Origin: Lichtheimia corymbifera B2541
Lineage: Eukaryota; Mucoromycota; Mucoromycetes; Mucorales; Lichtheimiaceae
NCBI GenBank assembly: GCA_000697475.1
Contig: JNEU01000752.1
Location: 1 to 63,706, forward strand
DNA: 63,706 nucleotides
Direction: 5' to 3'
Shown one piece after another: positions 1-11,359 of the stretch (position 1 is the stretch's first letter; each line of letters begins with the position of its first letter). The notes under the pieces were generated by a model that saw nothing but the letters and a program-made list of their open reading frames with translations, ran no database searches and was not told where the DNA came from. The position numbers and the translations under genes are program-made.

Positions 1-940
1 CTCATAGATAGCACCAAGGGGGTTTCGTGAAGAGCTGCCATAAACCATTGGGAATAACAGAAGATTTGCAAGGGAAAATATCAGTTGAAAAGTGGATTCG
101 AGGATAAGATATGGTCCCTAACGGCGACATTCGAGTACTCTTTTTATATCTTTACAAAACATCGCTATTCTCCCACACCTCTAATTCAGGATGTATATTG
201 ATCATGGCCAACTGAGCATAATGGCAATGGCATCTCTAATGAATTCTGTGGGCATAATGGTGATCGATGTGGATCCATTACCAGGTACGGTATTTACATC
301 ACGCGCATAATTATAATTCATGCATGCGAAAGCGGAGTGACCACACATGTGACCAAGGCGTCCAGTCACCTGCAATCACCTTATGATTGATTATGGTGGG
401 AAATGGGAATGCATAATGAATACAATCTATGTCTTCAGTCACATGGATCGCCCGTGTGACGAGGTATGGTGGGAGGATGTTATCTATTAATGCTTAATAC
501 TAAAAGACTCCCACACATGCAAATCATGCGTAATTGGAGCCTTGCATTCAATGGGTGGGTGCATGTAACCAACAAGGGTCTGTCGGATAAACATAAACTT
601 GCTAAATACACAATGACCTTGAGGACCATGCCCCAAGTTATACTTCATGTGTAAGTAGTTAGATTCCAGGGCCCCATGTCAGGTTGGAAATGGGCGACAT
701 GCGATTGCCCATTGCAATTGTTAATTGTAGCATGGTCAATCAACATAAATGGTAGTAGGGTACTTTATTTACAGTCGTCTAACGATATAGATAGACACTA
801 CAAAGGTACAAAAGCTCCACAATTCTAATAGACTACAGTTGCTATAGCTACATGTGAGATACACACTATCGTTTACCCAGCGACATTTGACCAGCAACCA
901 CCTAGCAGCTATGAGCGGCATGTTGTGTAACCCAGCAGAT
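1..940. other. Intergenic, no supported gene
   Basis: I see only short open frames without family motifs, codon bias or credible splice sites. The stretch is AT-rich and of simple composition. It would be the 3' flank of the minus-strand gene that follows. Confidence 0.5.
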
Positions 941-2076
941 CAGGTGTCAACCATCGATTCGCACGATTCGATTTTTCGATTTTTCGATTCGATTCGATTC
1001 GATTCCCACATTTTGAATAATCGCACGATTACGCCAAAAACTCGAATCGAAATAATCGTGAGGACCCCTAGTGTTGCTGTCTTGAAATCATGCCGAGTGA
1101 TGTCGGTGCCCACCAAAGCCAAAATTACATGATCATGGACTGTTGCTGGTAGTGCTTGTTGCTGGAGCATTGATATCAATGTTGGACTTATGCTGCTGCA
1201 TTGTCGATCAAGTCGTTCTCCTTCTTCAATGATGATCTGGCGCCAAGTTGCAAGCTGGTCACTGAACTGATCTGGATTCACATCCATATTCTTGTTCATC
1301 ATGGTGAAAAAAGATAGTTGATATTGCTGAAACTCGTTGTAAGCATCAAGACCAGGATCATATGTGAATGACATGCCACCGATTTGAGAATTCATCAAGT
1401 TTTCAAGGCCAAAGAAAGCAATAGCAACTTGCTCCATAATGTCACGTTGATCAGGCTGGCTATTGGTACTGATTTGCATTCGATAGAACTCGTACAACTG
1501 TGCATTCTCATACGCCATGGCATCCACGTCTTTCAAAGCAGTAATGAATCTTCCAAAGAAGGCACTGATGTTCTTTGAGTCTTCAAGAAAGCGATTGTTT
1601 GCTGAGCGGATGGTCGAACCAACATAGCGAATATGGATATCACTCTGTGGATTCTGATGCAGATATTCTAGCCAAACGCGCAGTAGAGGATGACTTGATG
1701 AATGCAACGTCAAGTTTGCAACCAAAGCTTCAAGAGTCTCTGCTGATAGAGTCCAGCTCCTGATATAGATCGATGCTTGATCATGCGACGCCTTTTGTAT
1801 TGCCAATAACTGCTCAAGCTCTGAATCAGGCACGTTCCAGCTGTAAGTCATCATGCGGTGGATACGCTCTTTCAAGTTGTCCTGGCTCATGGCGTCTTCA
1901 GGGAACAATGTCGCAATGTCAATGCTTGTAATGCGCGAGTCAAACTGCATTCGAACAGCTCTGAATCGTTCTTCGATCTTGTCCTGAACCATAGGAAGGA
2001 AACGTGGAGTAAGTGAGCTCTGATCGATGTCCATGTCATCGCTCAATAATTGATCAATTTCCATAGATGATGTCAT
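940..2076 (-). CDS. GIY-YIG-like domain protein, tail altered by a MITE
   Basis: The start is taken at the ATG at 2076, giving a protein that begins MTSSMEIDQLL; the open frame upstream of it carries no recognisable sequence. Residues about 148-166 read IRYVGSTIRSANNRFLED, which fits the core of a GIY-YIG-like domain (YVGST followed by Arg). Near residue 220 the stretch FFGLENLMNSQIGG recalls the downstream Asn-Ser-Gln-x-Gly-Gly block seen in fungal proteins of this type. This is pattern recognition, not a search result. The last roughly 40 residues are encoded by the short hAT-like element at 941-1070 and are unlikely to be native. The gene may therefore be truncated or a recent pseudogene. 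A nuclease function is not shown, because the usual Glu and His positions cannot be assigned with confidence. Confidence 0.45.
   Translation of the reverse strand: MTSSMEIDQLLSDDMDIDQSSLTPRFLPMVQDKIEERFRAVRMQFDSRITSIDIATLFPEDAMSQDNLKERIHRMMTYSWNVPDSELEQLLAIQKASHDQASIYIRSWTLSAETLEALVANLTLHSSSHPLLRVWLEYLHQNPQSDIHIRYVGSTIRSANNRFLEDSKNISAFFGRFITALKDVDAMAYENAQLYEFYRMQISTNSQPDQRDIMEQVAIAFFGLENLMNSQIGGMSFTYDPGLDAYNEFQQYQLSFFTMMNKNMDVNPDQFSDQLATWRQIIIEEGERLDRQCSSISPTLISMLQQQALPATVHDHVILALVGTDITRHDFKTATLGVLTIISIRVFGVIVRLFKMWESNRIESKNRKIESCESMVDT
941..1070. mobile_element. Short hAT-like MITE with a TTCGA-type microsatellite core
   Basis: About 130 bp has imperfect inverted ends: CAGGTGTCAACC on the left and, reading the other strand, TAGGGGTCCTCACG on the right. 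These resemble the CAGGG-type ends of hAT elements. The inside is built from repeated ATTCG/TTCGA words. I could not find a convincing 8-bp target duplication (left flank cagcagat, right flank gtgttgct), so the exact ends and family are uncertain. It supplies the last roughly 40 codons of the overlapping minus-strand open frame, which suggests it truncated or altered that gene. Confidence 0.4.
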
Positions 2077-2538
2077 TTCTAGACAATCTCGAGTCATGAG
2101 TATATGAACATGAAGTAAGCCACTATTAGGATGTAAACACGTACCAAACACTTGTTCTCTTGAAGATATATTGTAAAGAAAAAGGATGTAGATGCCTAGT
2201 ATAGTCGAGCAATAATCTACCATATTATATGTATGTCTTGGACAATCGAGCACTGATTAAAGTTTGGCACGTGCCAGCAGTTGATATTGTTGTGTTCTTT
2301 ATCGCGAACTATTGTACTTGGCTCTTTATTCATGTGCCTTACTGTGTTAGCATTCAAGAAAGGTCATTCTATATCACAATCATCCATTTGTGTAACAGCC
2401 ATGCACGGACTTGACCTTGAATCATGCAGTCCCTTACACGGATTTCAATATCAGATTTACAGGGCGTCAATGCACCCACTTCATTGTATACTGAAACATG
2501 GTCTAAATGATACGTATGACTTTATCACTATTTGGGTT
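2077..2538. other. Intergenic, upstream of the GIY-YIG-like gene
   Basis: No coding potential that I can support. It probably carries the promoter of the minus-strand gene that starts at 2076. Confidence 0.4.
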
Positions 2539-2880
2539 CTATGTAGGGATGGGTACATGAAATAGTAAATCTGGTTGCACGCTATCCTTTTCCACAGCCA
2601 TGTCTATCAAGACAATCTTCTTCTCCATCATCCTGCCATAGTACTGATGCTTGTAGAAATCCTTGGTAACCAGCTGAATGGCCTATAACATGGTACACAA
2701 GAACATTGATATCGATGCTGGCGATTCACCCTAATCTCCCAATCCATAGCCATACCTAATGAATGCCTTGTTCTCTCCATCATCTTGAGCCTTTACATGA
2801 TACTGGTGCTTGACAATGACTTGTAAAGTGGGAGACATAGTGACAAAGAGAGCAAATGACATGACAGAGCAAAAGGCTGA
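2539..2880 (-). CDS. Possible small two-exon gene or gene remnant
   Basis: Two short blocks read like protein on the minus strand. The block from about 2880 to 2718 follows a TTGTTGTTGCAG acceptor and contains VIVKHQYHVKAQDDGENKAF. The block from 2682 to 2539 contains FYKHQYYGRMMEKKIVLIDM and ends in TAG. Each carries KHQY followed within about ten residues by a GATGATGGAGA-type stretch, so they may be diverged duplicates of one segment. The obvious splice (donor GTATGG, acceptor ATAG) does not keep both blocks in frame. This could be a remnant or a gene whose junctions I cannot resolve. No family is recognised. Confidence 0.2.
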
Positions 2881-3687
2881 CTGCAACAACAAGATGATCC
2901 TTCATAAGTGATAATCGACAAAGCATGCGTTTCAATAGCATCTTGTGGTTGTTCTCGAGTGTTGCTAGATTGTAACAGCTGTAGACTGGTTAGAACTTGC
3001 CGTTCGTACAGTACATGGAGTCAATTGAGAAAGGGGAAGCTTTGCTGGGGACGAACAAAGAAATAGAAAGCTTGTAGACGAAAATACTCCTGCACACACG
3101 ACCGACGAAGAACCACTTGTCTAAACCAAAGTCTCATGTTGTTCAAAAGTGCTGTTAAAGTAGCAGACGCGCCATTGGTGTTGGCATTGTTCACATTGGG
3201 TATAGTTGTAAAAGAAGTTGGTTTGTCAATAAAAGAACATGACTTTTCAAAGAAACAAGCCTTCCCAAACATCTTTTTGCTTCCCAAGCTTGTTTTTTCA
3301 GTACTTTCTGGGTTCCACTGGTGTTGATGTTGTCGTTCAAGTGTGCATTGGTTGTAGTTATGGTGGGAATGGCGAGAAGTGTCAGCAGTGCTATAGTAGT
3401 CGGCCCTGCTACCCATTCTGGACTTGAAATTTTTTGGGCGGAACACATGCCAGCTGGGTGATGGATGCTTTGGATACCCGACACTGAATTCTCTTCAAGT
3501 ACAAATTACTCTTGGTTGCCTTCCCCTACTACTTGCACGATTTTTGTACTGTAATCAGAACACATTCCGCTACACGATGATATGCAACTTGCCAGTGGGA
3601 TCTTTTAGTTTCTAGCGTGTGTAACCTTCCAAATACGGAAGGTAAAAGGTTTATCATGTATCTGGGGCGATGTTTAAACAACGTCTT
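2881..3687. other. Intergenic before the tRNA gene
   Basis: A minus-strand open frame at 3021-3446 (Asn- and Thr-rich, ending FFVRPQQSFPFLN) is the only candidate. It shows no domain, signal or conserved motif, so I do not call it. Confidence 0.3.
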
Positions 3688-3759
3688 GGGCTGATGGTCT
3701 AGTGGTATGATTCTCGCTTAGGGTGCGAGAGGTCCCGGGTTCGACTCCCGGTTAGCCCC
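3688..3759 (+). tRNA. tRNA-Pro (AGG)
   Basis: The 72-nt cloverleaf starts GGGCTGA and its acceptor stem closes with TTAGCCC at 3752-3758, followed by discriminator base C. The anticodon stem TCTCGC/GCGAGA encloses the loop TTAGGGT with anticodon AGG, which reads proline CCU codons after inosine modification. The T arm has the standard GGTTCGACTCC core. There is no intron. A run of T residues near 3809-3822 could terminate Pol III transcription. Confidence 0.93.
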
Positions 3760-4466
3760 TTCAAATACCTTGAAGTGATTAGCCAATCCACAATGGATTG
3801 GGATGTTCTTTTTTGTTTTTTCTTCTCTTTGGTCACGTGATTTGGTCCTTGGTCGTGTTCTGTGGATCTTGTTTTGCATATCGAGATGGCCACACAGCCG
3901 ACCATGGTGATAAGATTATAAAAATGCCCTGGATCTCAAGGCCTTTGTATTGTTCTCGCGTCCTTGATTACTTTTTTTTGTCATCCAGCTACCTTCACCG
4001 AGCATCTTTCTTTAACGGCCGGCATCATGTAGGTGGATGATGATGGTTGCTTTATACTATTGCATCAAGGCGTGTCCACCACCAGAGGAAGAGAGCGCGT
4101 TATGTTCAATGATACCATAACACTATTTGGATCATCAAAGATCTCTTGCGTAAAGGGCTCAATAAACCTACACGCTGCAATTCTTGCATTTTAATTCCAT
4201 GTACTGTGAATATTTTCCCATGGGCTACTGAATCGCGGACGAATCAAGCAAGAAACTGCTTTATGTTTGAATACAACGTAACACAACATTTATGCCGTCT
4301 CCTCCAGGTAGTGATACGAAACTATACCCATTAAGCACGCTGGATTCAGAACGTCGAGATCAATAGTACAGCGATAACACGTGTTTATTTTCAAATGGAT
4401 ATAGCACATATAAGGCGGGTATCATCCTTTGATAATTGCTGTGGAGGGCGTCGTTGTCTACTACTA
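3760..4466. other. Intergenic, tRNA 3' flank and oxidase 3' flank
   Basis: No supported gene. It holds T-rich runs just after the tRNA and the 3' flank of the minus-strand oxidase. Confidence 0.5.
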
Positions 4467-5871
4467 CTACTGCTCTTCTTGAAGACGATCTATCACCTTG
4501 TACCACATGATCATGCCTTCGATAGCCGACTCCCCGTACAGATAACCAAATTGCCATGATCCTGGTTCATCGACCTTGATTTGTAATGTGCGAAATGATG
4601 CTGGCATCAAGCGTACTTGTCTGACAGGTTGATCGTACAATGTTACTTGGCCTTGTTGCCACGTGATGGTATGCAAATCCTTGACGGAGCCCCACCCTAA
4701 TACATGCCACTGATAAATGGTATCGGTTCGTAGCACCAAATCATTCGGACGACTTGTAATCAATCCATTGACAGATTGCTTGATATTGGCACGTCGGAAC
4801 AAAGTATGTGCGGATCGGTTGGATTTCACGGCGTCAAAGTCAATCTGTGGAGCAAGCTCGGCCAAGGTTTGTGGTAGATAAGGCGAAATGTTTTCATTGA
4901 ATCCTATGTATGCATGTATGAGCAAATGGTAATCTATCACTCCTCCCATGATCCTTACCAAGAATAGCCGTGATGATTTCCCTGCTAATGTGTTCCTGAT
5001 CCATCATACCAGGTTTATATATTACAATGGGCCCAAAAAGACCGGCATATCTAATACCATTGTGCATAAGCGAACTAATAATTGGTTTTACCATTAGAAT
5101 ATACATACATGTCATTTTCAGAAACATGGGAGTGATATCCCCACACAATGGAGTCGCCATCATTGGGACCAGGACCAGCTCGTGGGTAAACTTGCCAGGT
5201 ATAAGTGTAGTTGCCACCTGGTGCTACTGATGAGAATTCCGTTGCATCCTTATATACAGCGCCTTCCATCTCAAACTCGTAAAAGACACCCTATATATAA
5301 GAGTGAGCATGCTGCTCATATAATGCAAATTTGGATACTTACATGAGGATGGATAGAAAACTTGTGGGATGCTTTGTTGTAAAAATGCACCTTTATGATA
5401 TCGCCAACTTCAGCACGGAGTACAGGACCTAAAAGGCCTTGCCATTGAGGACGAGGTGTTGCTGTCGAATAGCTTGCATCCGTATATTCTCGATAGACCG
5501 CCTTATAATATCGACTGCCAATACTTGTGGGTCCTTTTGACCATCCCAGTGTGAGTGATGACGATGATATGCTTTTTCATACTATTCTTCTTACCACTGG
5601 CTATCCAGAAATGAACGGCCTGATTCTCGGCAACATTGCCAGCATGTTGAGCATAGTCCCAGATCACGTCTTCGGCTGCAATGTAGTATTCTCGTACTGT
5701 CCCATTCAAAGGTCGTTCCAGCTCATTATGTAAGGTTTCAAAGTCGTCAGTGTAGTTTACAGGGTGGGTAACGTACGGCTCCGGAGGATCGTAGTCGAGA
5801 TTGGTGTTCGATTGAGCAAAGGCAAGCTGAAGAAATAGGAGCAAAAAGATATAAACGACTGAATGATACAT
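4467..5871 (-). CDS. Ceruloplasmin-like multicopper oxidase, degenerate second domain
   Basis: Five exons (5871-5595, 5533-5343, 5290-5109, 5050-4959, 4903-4467) sum to 1179 nt, giving 392 residues with all phases closing. Residues 1-19 (MYHSVVYIFLLLFLQLAFA) form a signal peptide, so the protein is probably secreted. The first cupredoxin-type domain has the ceruloplasmin/hephaestin blocks FSIHPHG and WGYHSHVSE, which normally provide copper ligands. The second domain keeps the scaffold (WHVLGWGSVKDLHTITW, VRQVRLMPASFRT, then GMIMWY). Where active members have an HCHxxxHxxxGM-type motif, however, this protein reads FGYLYGESAIEGM, so the type 1 copper and several trinuclear ligands are gone. 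Full ceruloplasmins have six domains; this has two. It may bind copper without being an oxidase, or act with a partner. The family call is firm; loss of activity is inference. Confidence 0.8.
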
Positions 5872-6184
5872 TGACAGGAAAGGGATGCAAAGATCCTGCA
5901 ATTGACTTTTTATTCTTATCGTATGATTCAATAGCCGAAATCACACCATTGTGCCCACCCACAGCCATTGCTTGATCATGTGGCATGATATCCACGACAA
6001 TGGATCCCACTTTTGGTGCATTCTTTCTTTTGGTCCTTTGTTAAAAACAATGGTGACACTGGTGGAACTACCCCCTAGCGTGGATTGATTGGGATATGGG
6101 AAACCTTCAGTCTAGCGACATTTTGTATCATAAACTATTTATTATGCAATAAATGCAGTGTTGAGATATTAATAAGTAGTAAAG
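5872..6184. other. Intergenic between two minus-strand genes
   Basis: It contains the promoter side of the oxidase gene and the 3' flank of the MFS gene. No gene is seen. Confidence 0.5.
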
Positions 6185-8024
6185 TCAAAGGCGATAAACA
6201 AAGTTTAGATCCTCTTTGTCTGTGAGATCATAATCAATTCGATTCTCTGGTGGTGGTGGTATCTTGCCTTCTTCTTTGAGCTTCTCTCTACGCCTGTTCT
6301 CTCGTCCCATTGACCATCGCAGATAAGCAAACAGCAGGATACAAATCAAGTCGGCCACAGCATAGCCGGTAAGACCACCAATATATCTAGGTGCTTCTTT
6401 TTCAACCATCATAAGGGGTCCGATAAAGTTACCAAGACAATCTAACAAAGAACGCTTGTAAATATCTGGCATCCAACTTTCTCGGGCAGTCATTTACTTA
6501 CATGCCAAAAGATTGCACGACGTGTAGAAAATCTTTTTTGTATACCCACTAACATTGGATGAAATTGACGTTTGGAGCATGGTATATGGGGGACTAGAAG
6601 TGCCAAGATAAATGCCGGCGAGTTGTCCTGGGCTAGGTGGAATAGCAGCTAGTAGAATGGCACCAATCATGACGATAGACGTACTCAACATGCCAACATA
6701 GCAAATATCATTGTATCGCTTGCTGAGGAACATGACATTTGCAAGGAGAATGATAGTGGCAAAAGCATGTGGAATTGAAAGCAACACGGTATTCAATGCC
6801 TGTAATGTAAATAAATGTTTAGATCATCACCATTGGTATAGGCAATGCATACTTACACTGAAGCCCATGGATGTTGTGATTTGGCTGCTAAAGAGCGTGA
6901 GTGCTCCATTTTGCAGGTTTAAGAGTAGTGACAAGAAAAAGTAGCAATATAGCCGTGGTTCACGCAGCGCCTCGTATACATGTGACATTTTGATCTTTTT
7001 GTTTTGAACCACGGCATTATCCAATGTACGTTCCTCTACGATCTTTTCTTCTTCGGCCGTAAGTCGAAACCAGCGTGATTTTGGCCGATCAGGTAGGAAA
7101 AAGAAGAATAGGAAACCCAGCGAAAAAGTGAAAGCACCCCAGATAATGTTACACCTACAAGAATCATTTTCAGCCCCATGATTCAATGCGCATTATCTTA
7201 AGCCTTACCAACGCCATGCCCGAAGACCACGCTCACCATCCATGTTGGCAATGCCGTAAGAAATCAATCCGCCAAAGATACCTGTAGCGGCATTACACTG
7301 AAATACCGTACCATACCACAAGACTTGCTCTGAGCGCCGGTACAATGTACTGATGAGCAGAAAAATGCTATATGATATATGCGTATAAGTTTTTCTTTTC
7401 CTAATAAAACACGTGATGATTTCACGTACGCTGGGTATGTGGTGCCCTCCCAGAAACCAAGCAGGAAGCGTAAGCCAGCCAATTGAGAAAAGTTACGAGC
7501 CAAGGCCGTGAGAGCAAGACATGCACCCCAAATCACAAGGATAGTGCCAAGATACTTTGATATTTGCACACGCTGAATAAAGTATTGGTTCGGGATCTAC
7601 TTTGCGATTATAGTGTTATTGTACTTAAGAAGAAAATATGCAAGTAAAAAGTGATTACCTGGATCACCAAAAAGCCAACATAAAACATCGAGCCGAGCCA
7701 TGCAAACTGGTCGTGTGAAATGCCCGTCTCGTAAATACCCATAATCCCACTAAAGTTGAGCACGCTTTTATCCATGTACTATGAAGAGAATGCTCACGTT
7801 TATATGTATTATAATCATTATGGTATGTAAAGGATTACCTGTGTAAAGATAATGAGGCAAACCATTGGAACAAATGCCATGTTGATCTTGCGAACGACCC
7901 TTTTTTCGGCGTCAGACGGTGCAGATCCACCTCGCTCAGCCGACGATATATCATCGCTTGCAGAGGACTGGATGTGCTCATGAAAATCAACCGTTGCTTC
8001 TTTTTTCTCTTCGACCTCGGGCAT
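6185..8024 (-). CDS. MFS transporter, allantoate-permease (Dal5/ACS) family
   Basis: Seven exons (8024-7839, 7778-7659, 7596-7430, 7367-7209, 7154-6857, 6799-6502, 6441-6185) sum to 1485 nt, giving 494 residues with all phases closing. The order of motifs fits anion:cation symporters: a soluble N-terminus (about 45 residues), then YMDKSVLNFSG in the first loop region, GLRFLLGFWEG in TM4-5, the FFLPDRPKSRW cytoplasmic loop, GNFIGPLMMVEKEAPRY near TM11, and the C-terminal DLTDKEDLNFVYRL that is typical of this family. About 12 membrane segments are visible. Known relatives move allantoate, nicotinate, biotin precursors or other carboxylates into the cell with protons; the substrate here cannot be told. 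It lies in the plasma membrane by family analogy. Introns are 53-72 nt. Confidence 0.88.
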
Positions 8025-8834
8025 GTGCGTATCGTTGTTGGGTAGGGAGCGATTGCGGAGCTATGGGAAAGAGTCAAACAATGAGCATTTATATGCATTA
8101 CGGGATATCGTTGATCTGTGGAGCTATGTAATACAATGCATTACAAGCATGCGCTTCGTTTGTGATCCAAGCTTGGGAAATCGCCTAGATGCACTTACCA
8201 ATTTTTTTTCTCATTCGTGGGTGCAACTCTCTTATCCGGGAACTTTACTTTTTCCATATTTGGTATTTTCCTGCTGTGGGATTTTTGACTACATGCACAA
8301 TCACTTTGACATTATCGAGATGATGTAATCACATTTCTAGAACAGTGGCGCTCATGGGGATGTATTCTACCAGAAAACTATCGACGTCGTGTCATGTTCA
8401 AACGAATCAAATGCTGACAATACAAACAACCTTGGATGTTTGACATAAAATCATCTTAGATATGAAGCGGTTTATCTGTTATCTCTTGATTCAAAGAAAC
8501 GATAAGCTTTCCCAAGACCTATCTCCACCGTGTCTATTTTTTTACGTGTTGCCTTATTGGCACTCCTCAAGGGGATACAACGTTACCCACACTTATCGTG
8601 GGTAATAACAATCCAAAGCGACGCGTCCACGCGAAATATCACATGGTGTATTTTACAGTTTGACCATTTCCCGATATCGCATTTAGGAGAAAGAGGGTGG
8701 AGAATGGGTTGGTGTGATGGTAGATAAAGGCTCGCAGAGTCACATGATGTGGTAGATCAGATGGCGGTAATATGTAGACAATCTCTTTGTCGCTCTGCAA
8801 GTCCGCCAGCCCTTTGGTTTATTCCAATACAGTC
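8025..8834. promoter_or_regulatory. Divergent intergenic region between MFS and NAD(H) kinase genes
   Basis: The two flanking genes are transcribed away from this 0.8-kb stretch, so it should hold both promoters. I see no open frame worth calling and no clear TATA box for either side. Confidence 0.4.
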
Positions 8835-10703
8835 ATGCTACGATCTATACGACCATGTTGTTTCCAACAAACAATACGACGATTCTACAGTGCCATTCAC
8901 GCAAAGACGACACTTGAGTTGCCAGACAAGGTGCCATTCCAGTTGACAAGGGAGCAATGGGCGCTCGGTAGCTGTTTATTTTATGCGCATAACCAATGAA
9001 CCAGCGTGTTGATTTCCTCCTTACGAACACACAGACGACAACAGACAAGTGCACTCCATGTTCGACTTGATCAAGACTCGAGAGACAAGCAGCATTCTGC
9101 AAGTACCTGGAAGTACTTATGGGTAAGATAGTGGGGGGTGGGGGAACGTGTATATTATGCATACTGATGACCCTTGTTTGATAGTGGCAAGTTTACATTG
9201 GATTGGACAGAGCAAAAACCGAGGAACGTTTTGATCATCAAGAAGCTGAACGATGTGAAAACTGAAAAGGCATTACTGGACGTGGCAAAGTAAGCTGATA
9301 ACTGCAAAAAGTGACAGGAGAACGACAGACTTGGTGACACAATGATCCCATTAGCTGGCTCCATCAAGAACATCCAGAGTTTAATCTCATTGTCGAACCT
9401 GGGGTTGCTGAGCACTTTAAGGAACAACTACCATTCGTTCATGTTGTACCTCCAGGTATATATTGCTGAAAGGAATGTATATGAAATGATATTCATTATG
9501 ATAGATCACAAAAATGAATATACGCGTACGGTCGATTTTGCTATCACACTGGGTGGCGATGGCACGCTCCTGCATTTAGCTTCATTATTTCCAAAGGCAG
9601 CACCTCCGGTTGTGAGTTTTTCACTTGGCACCCTTGGATTTCTCATGTCGTTCCGTAAGTGTGTGCTGTGATACAGATGCAGCGTTGTGGTACACAATGA
9701 AACATGGCTCATTATGCATATGCATGGAATAGGACTCAAGCACTTTCGACGTGTGTTGAATGATATGACCGCAGGAAAAATGTCATTGATGCTTCGAATG
9801 CGACTCTTTTGTTCTCTTCATCAGCCTGATGGTCGACGTATATCTGTGGAGGGAAAAGAAGTGGGCAAGTATCCAATCATCATGAAATGGATGGCATAAG
9901 TTAACATGGATAATAGGAGATCGACAAGTAATGAATGAAGTAACACTTCACCGTGGACGATTTCCTCACTTGACATCTCTGGGTTGCTTTGTGGACGGCG
10001 AATACTTGACAGAATGTGTGGTAAGCAAATCAATCATTGAAAGGTTAGGCAAAAGGCTTACTCAAAAATTTGCTAGGCTGATGGGTAGGACAAATCGTAG
10101 AGAATACAAGTATAAACGTTGCTGATCAAGATGGTCTTAGCCTCATTGTATCAACACCCACTGGATCAACGGCATATTCATTATCAGCCGGTATGGCAGC
10201 ATTCCCATCACCTTTTTTCCCAGGCTTATTCATTCATATGCTATTACCATAGGAGGACCCATTGTACATCCAAGCGTGCAAAGCCTTGTTATGACCCCGA
10301 TATGCCCTCGTTCTCTTTCATTTCGCACTGTGCTGTTACCACCAAGCGCCAATATTCGTTTAGAGGTATGTTATTAACAGAGAGAGGATAACATTCATGT
10401 TGATCTGATGGAGTCGAATGATGCATATATATAGGTTGGTGATGCAAGCCGGAGTCAAGTGGAAGTATCAATGGATGGACAAGAAGTATTTTTACTCGAC
10501 AAGGGTGAATATCTCCAGGTAAAAAACGGTTGTATCAAGGAGTACAACAAGGCGCAGTAATTAATGAAATGATGTATGTGTAGGTGCGAATGTCCAAATA
10601 TCCTATTCCATGTGTCACTCGTGTCAGTGAGGGAACTGATTGGGCCAAGGATATAAATGAACTGCTCAAATGGAATCAAAACTTTGGACGTAACCTTGTA
10701 TAA
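8835..10703 (+). CDS. POS5: Mitochondrial NAD(H) kinase, Pos5-like
   Basis: The protein starts with a basic, acid-free leader (MLRSIRPCCFQQTIRRFYSA) ending in an RRFYSA site, a good mitochondrial presequence. The kinase core follows over several exons: PRNVLIIKK, then WLHQEHPEFNLIVEPG, the nucleotide motif FAITLGGDGTLLHLASLFP, SLGTLGFLMSF, NEVTLHRGRFPHL, STPTGSTAYSLSAGG with its Gly/Thr-rich loop, and a C-terminal VSMDGQEVFLLDKGEY. GGDGT and TPTGSTAY are diagnostic of ATP-NAD kinases. The enzyme phosphorylates NADH or NAD+ to supply matrix NADPH. The stop is TAA at 10701-10703. Junctions confirmed by phase include 9122/9192 (acceptor GCAAG) and 9289/9355; the first intron boundary is uncertain (donor GTGCC at 8931 or GTAGC at 8968). 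The preference for NADH over NAD+ is inferred from the presequence and similarity only. Confidence 0.85.
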
Positions 10704-11359
10704 AGCGGCATCAATGAATTGCACAAATGATGTTTATCGAATTTACGCGCAGCCAAGGGCTCAGGAGTCCAGCCATTACACCCGGATATTATATATTTTT
10801 CTTGCGCACAGCTTTGATCTGGCTGATCTACCTGCGTGTGTTATGCTTACGACTCTCCTTGACATTGTTTCGTTATACCCAGCGGAGGCACCAGTGAAAG
10901 GATTCATGGATGGAATTGATCAGATGCCAGTGTATCAAGCCTATGCCTAGAAGAAGGAGGGATTGCCGTATTGGGGATGACCGTTTTATTGTCAAATGAG
11001 ACTGTGGTTGGGTACGTTTTTAAGTTTGTGTGCAAAGGACAACGAAAATACATGGATTTGGCTAATCCCTAAAAAGGAGGTTCAAATTTGCCTGGCAATT
11101 ATTTTTGGCCCTTTTGTGTTCCTGGTTACTGTTACACATCAGTTATCACCTTAAATTCCTCTTCACATCTTATTACCTTTGCTTTCCTTTCCTCTTTTCT
11201 TTGTCGATATCAAGCCCATCGTTTTGGCCCCTTCCTTTCTTTTGTATTTCTCTAAAACTTATCCCCATCGTGGTGTATCTGGAATATCTCCTCAAGTAAG
11301 GTTATCAGCCTATCCCCCTTCACGGTCCTTTCGACATATATACATACAACACCACTACC
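10704..11359. promoter_or_regulatory. Upstream region of chitin synthase
   Basis: No gene is supported. From about 11090 to 11360 the sequence is rich in CTT/TTC words, a leader type that recurs before several genes in this window. Confidence 0.4.

Noticed and set aside
3021..3484. Overlapping minus-strand frames upstream of the tRNA
   Set aside because: Asn/Thr/His-rich translation without domain, signal or conserved motif.
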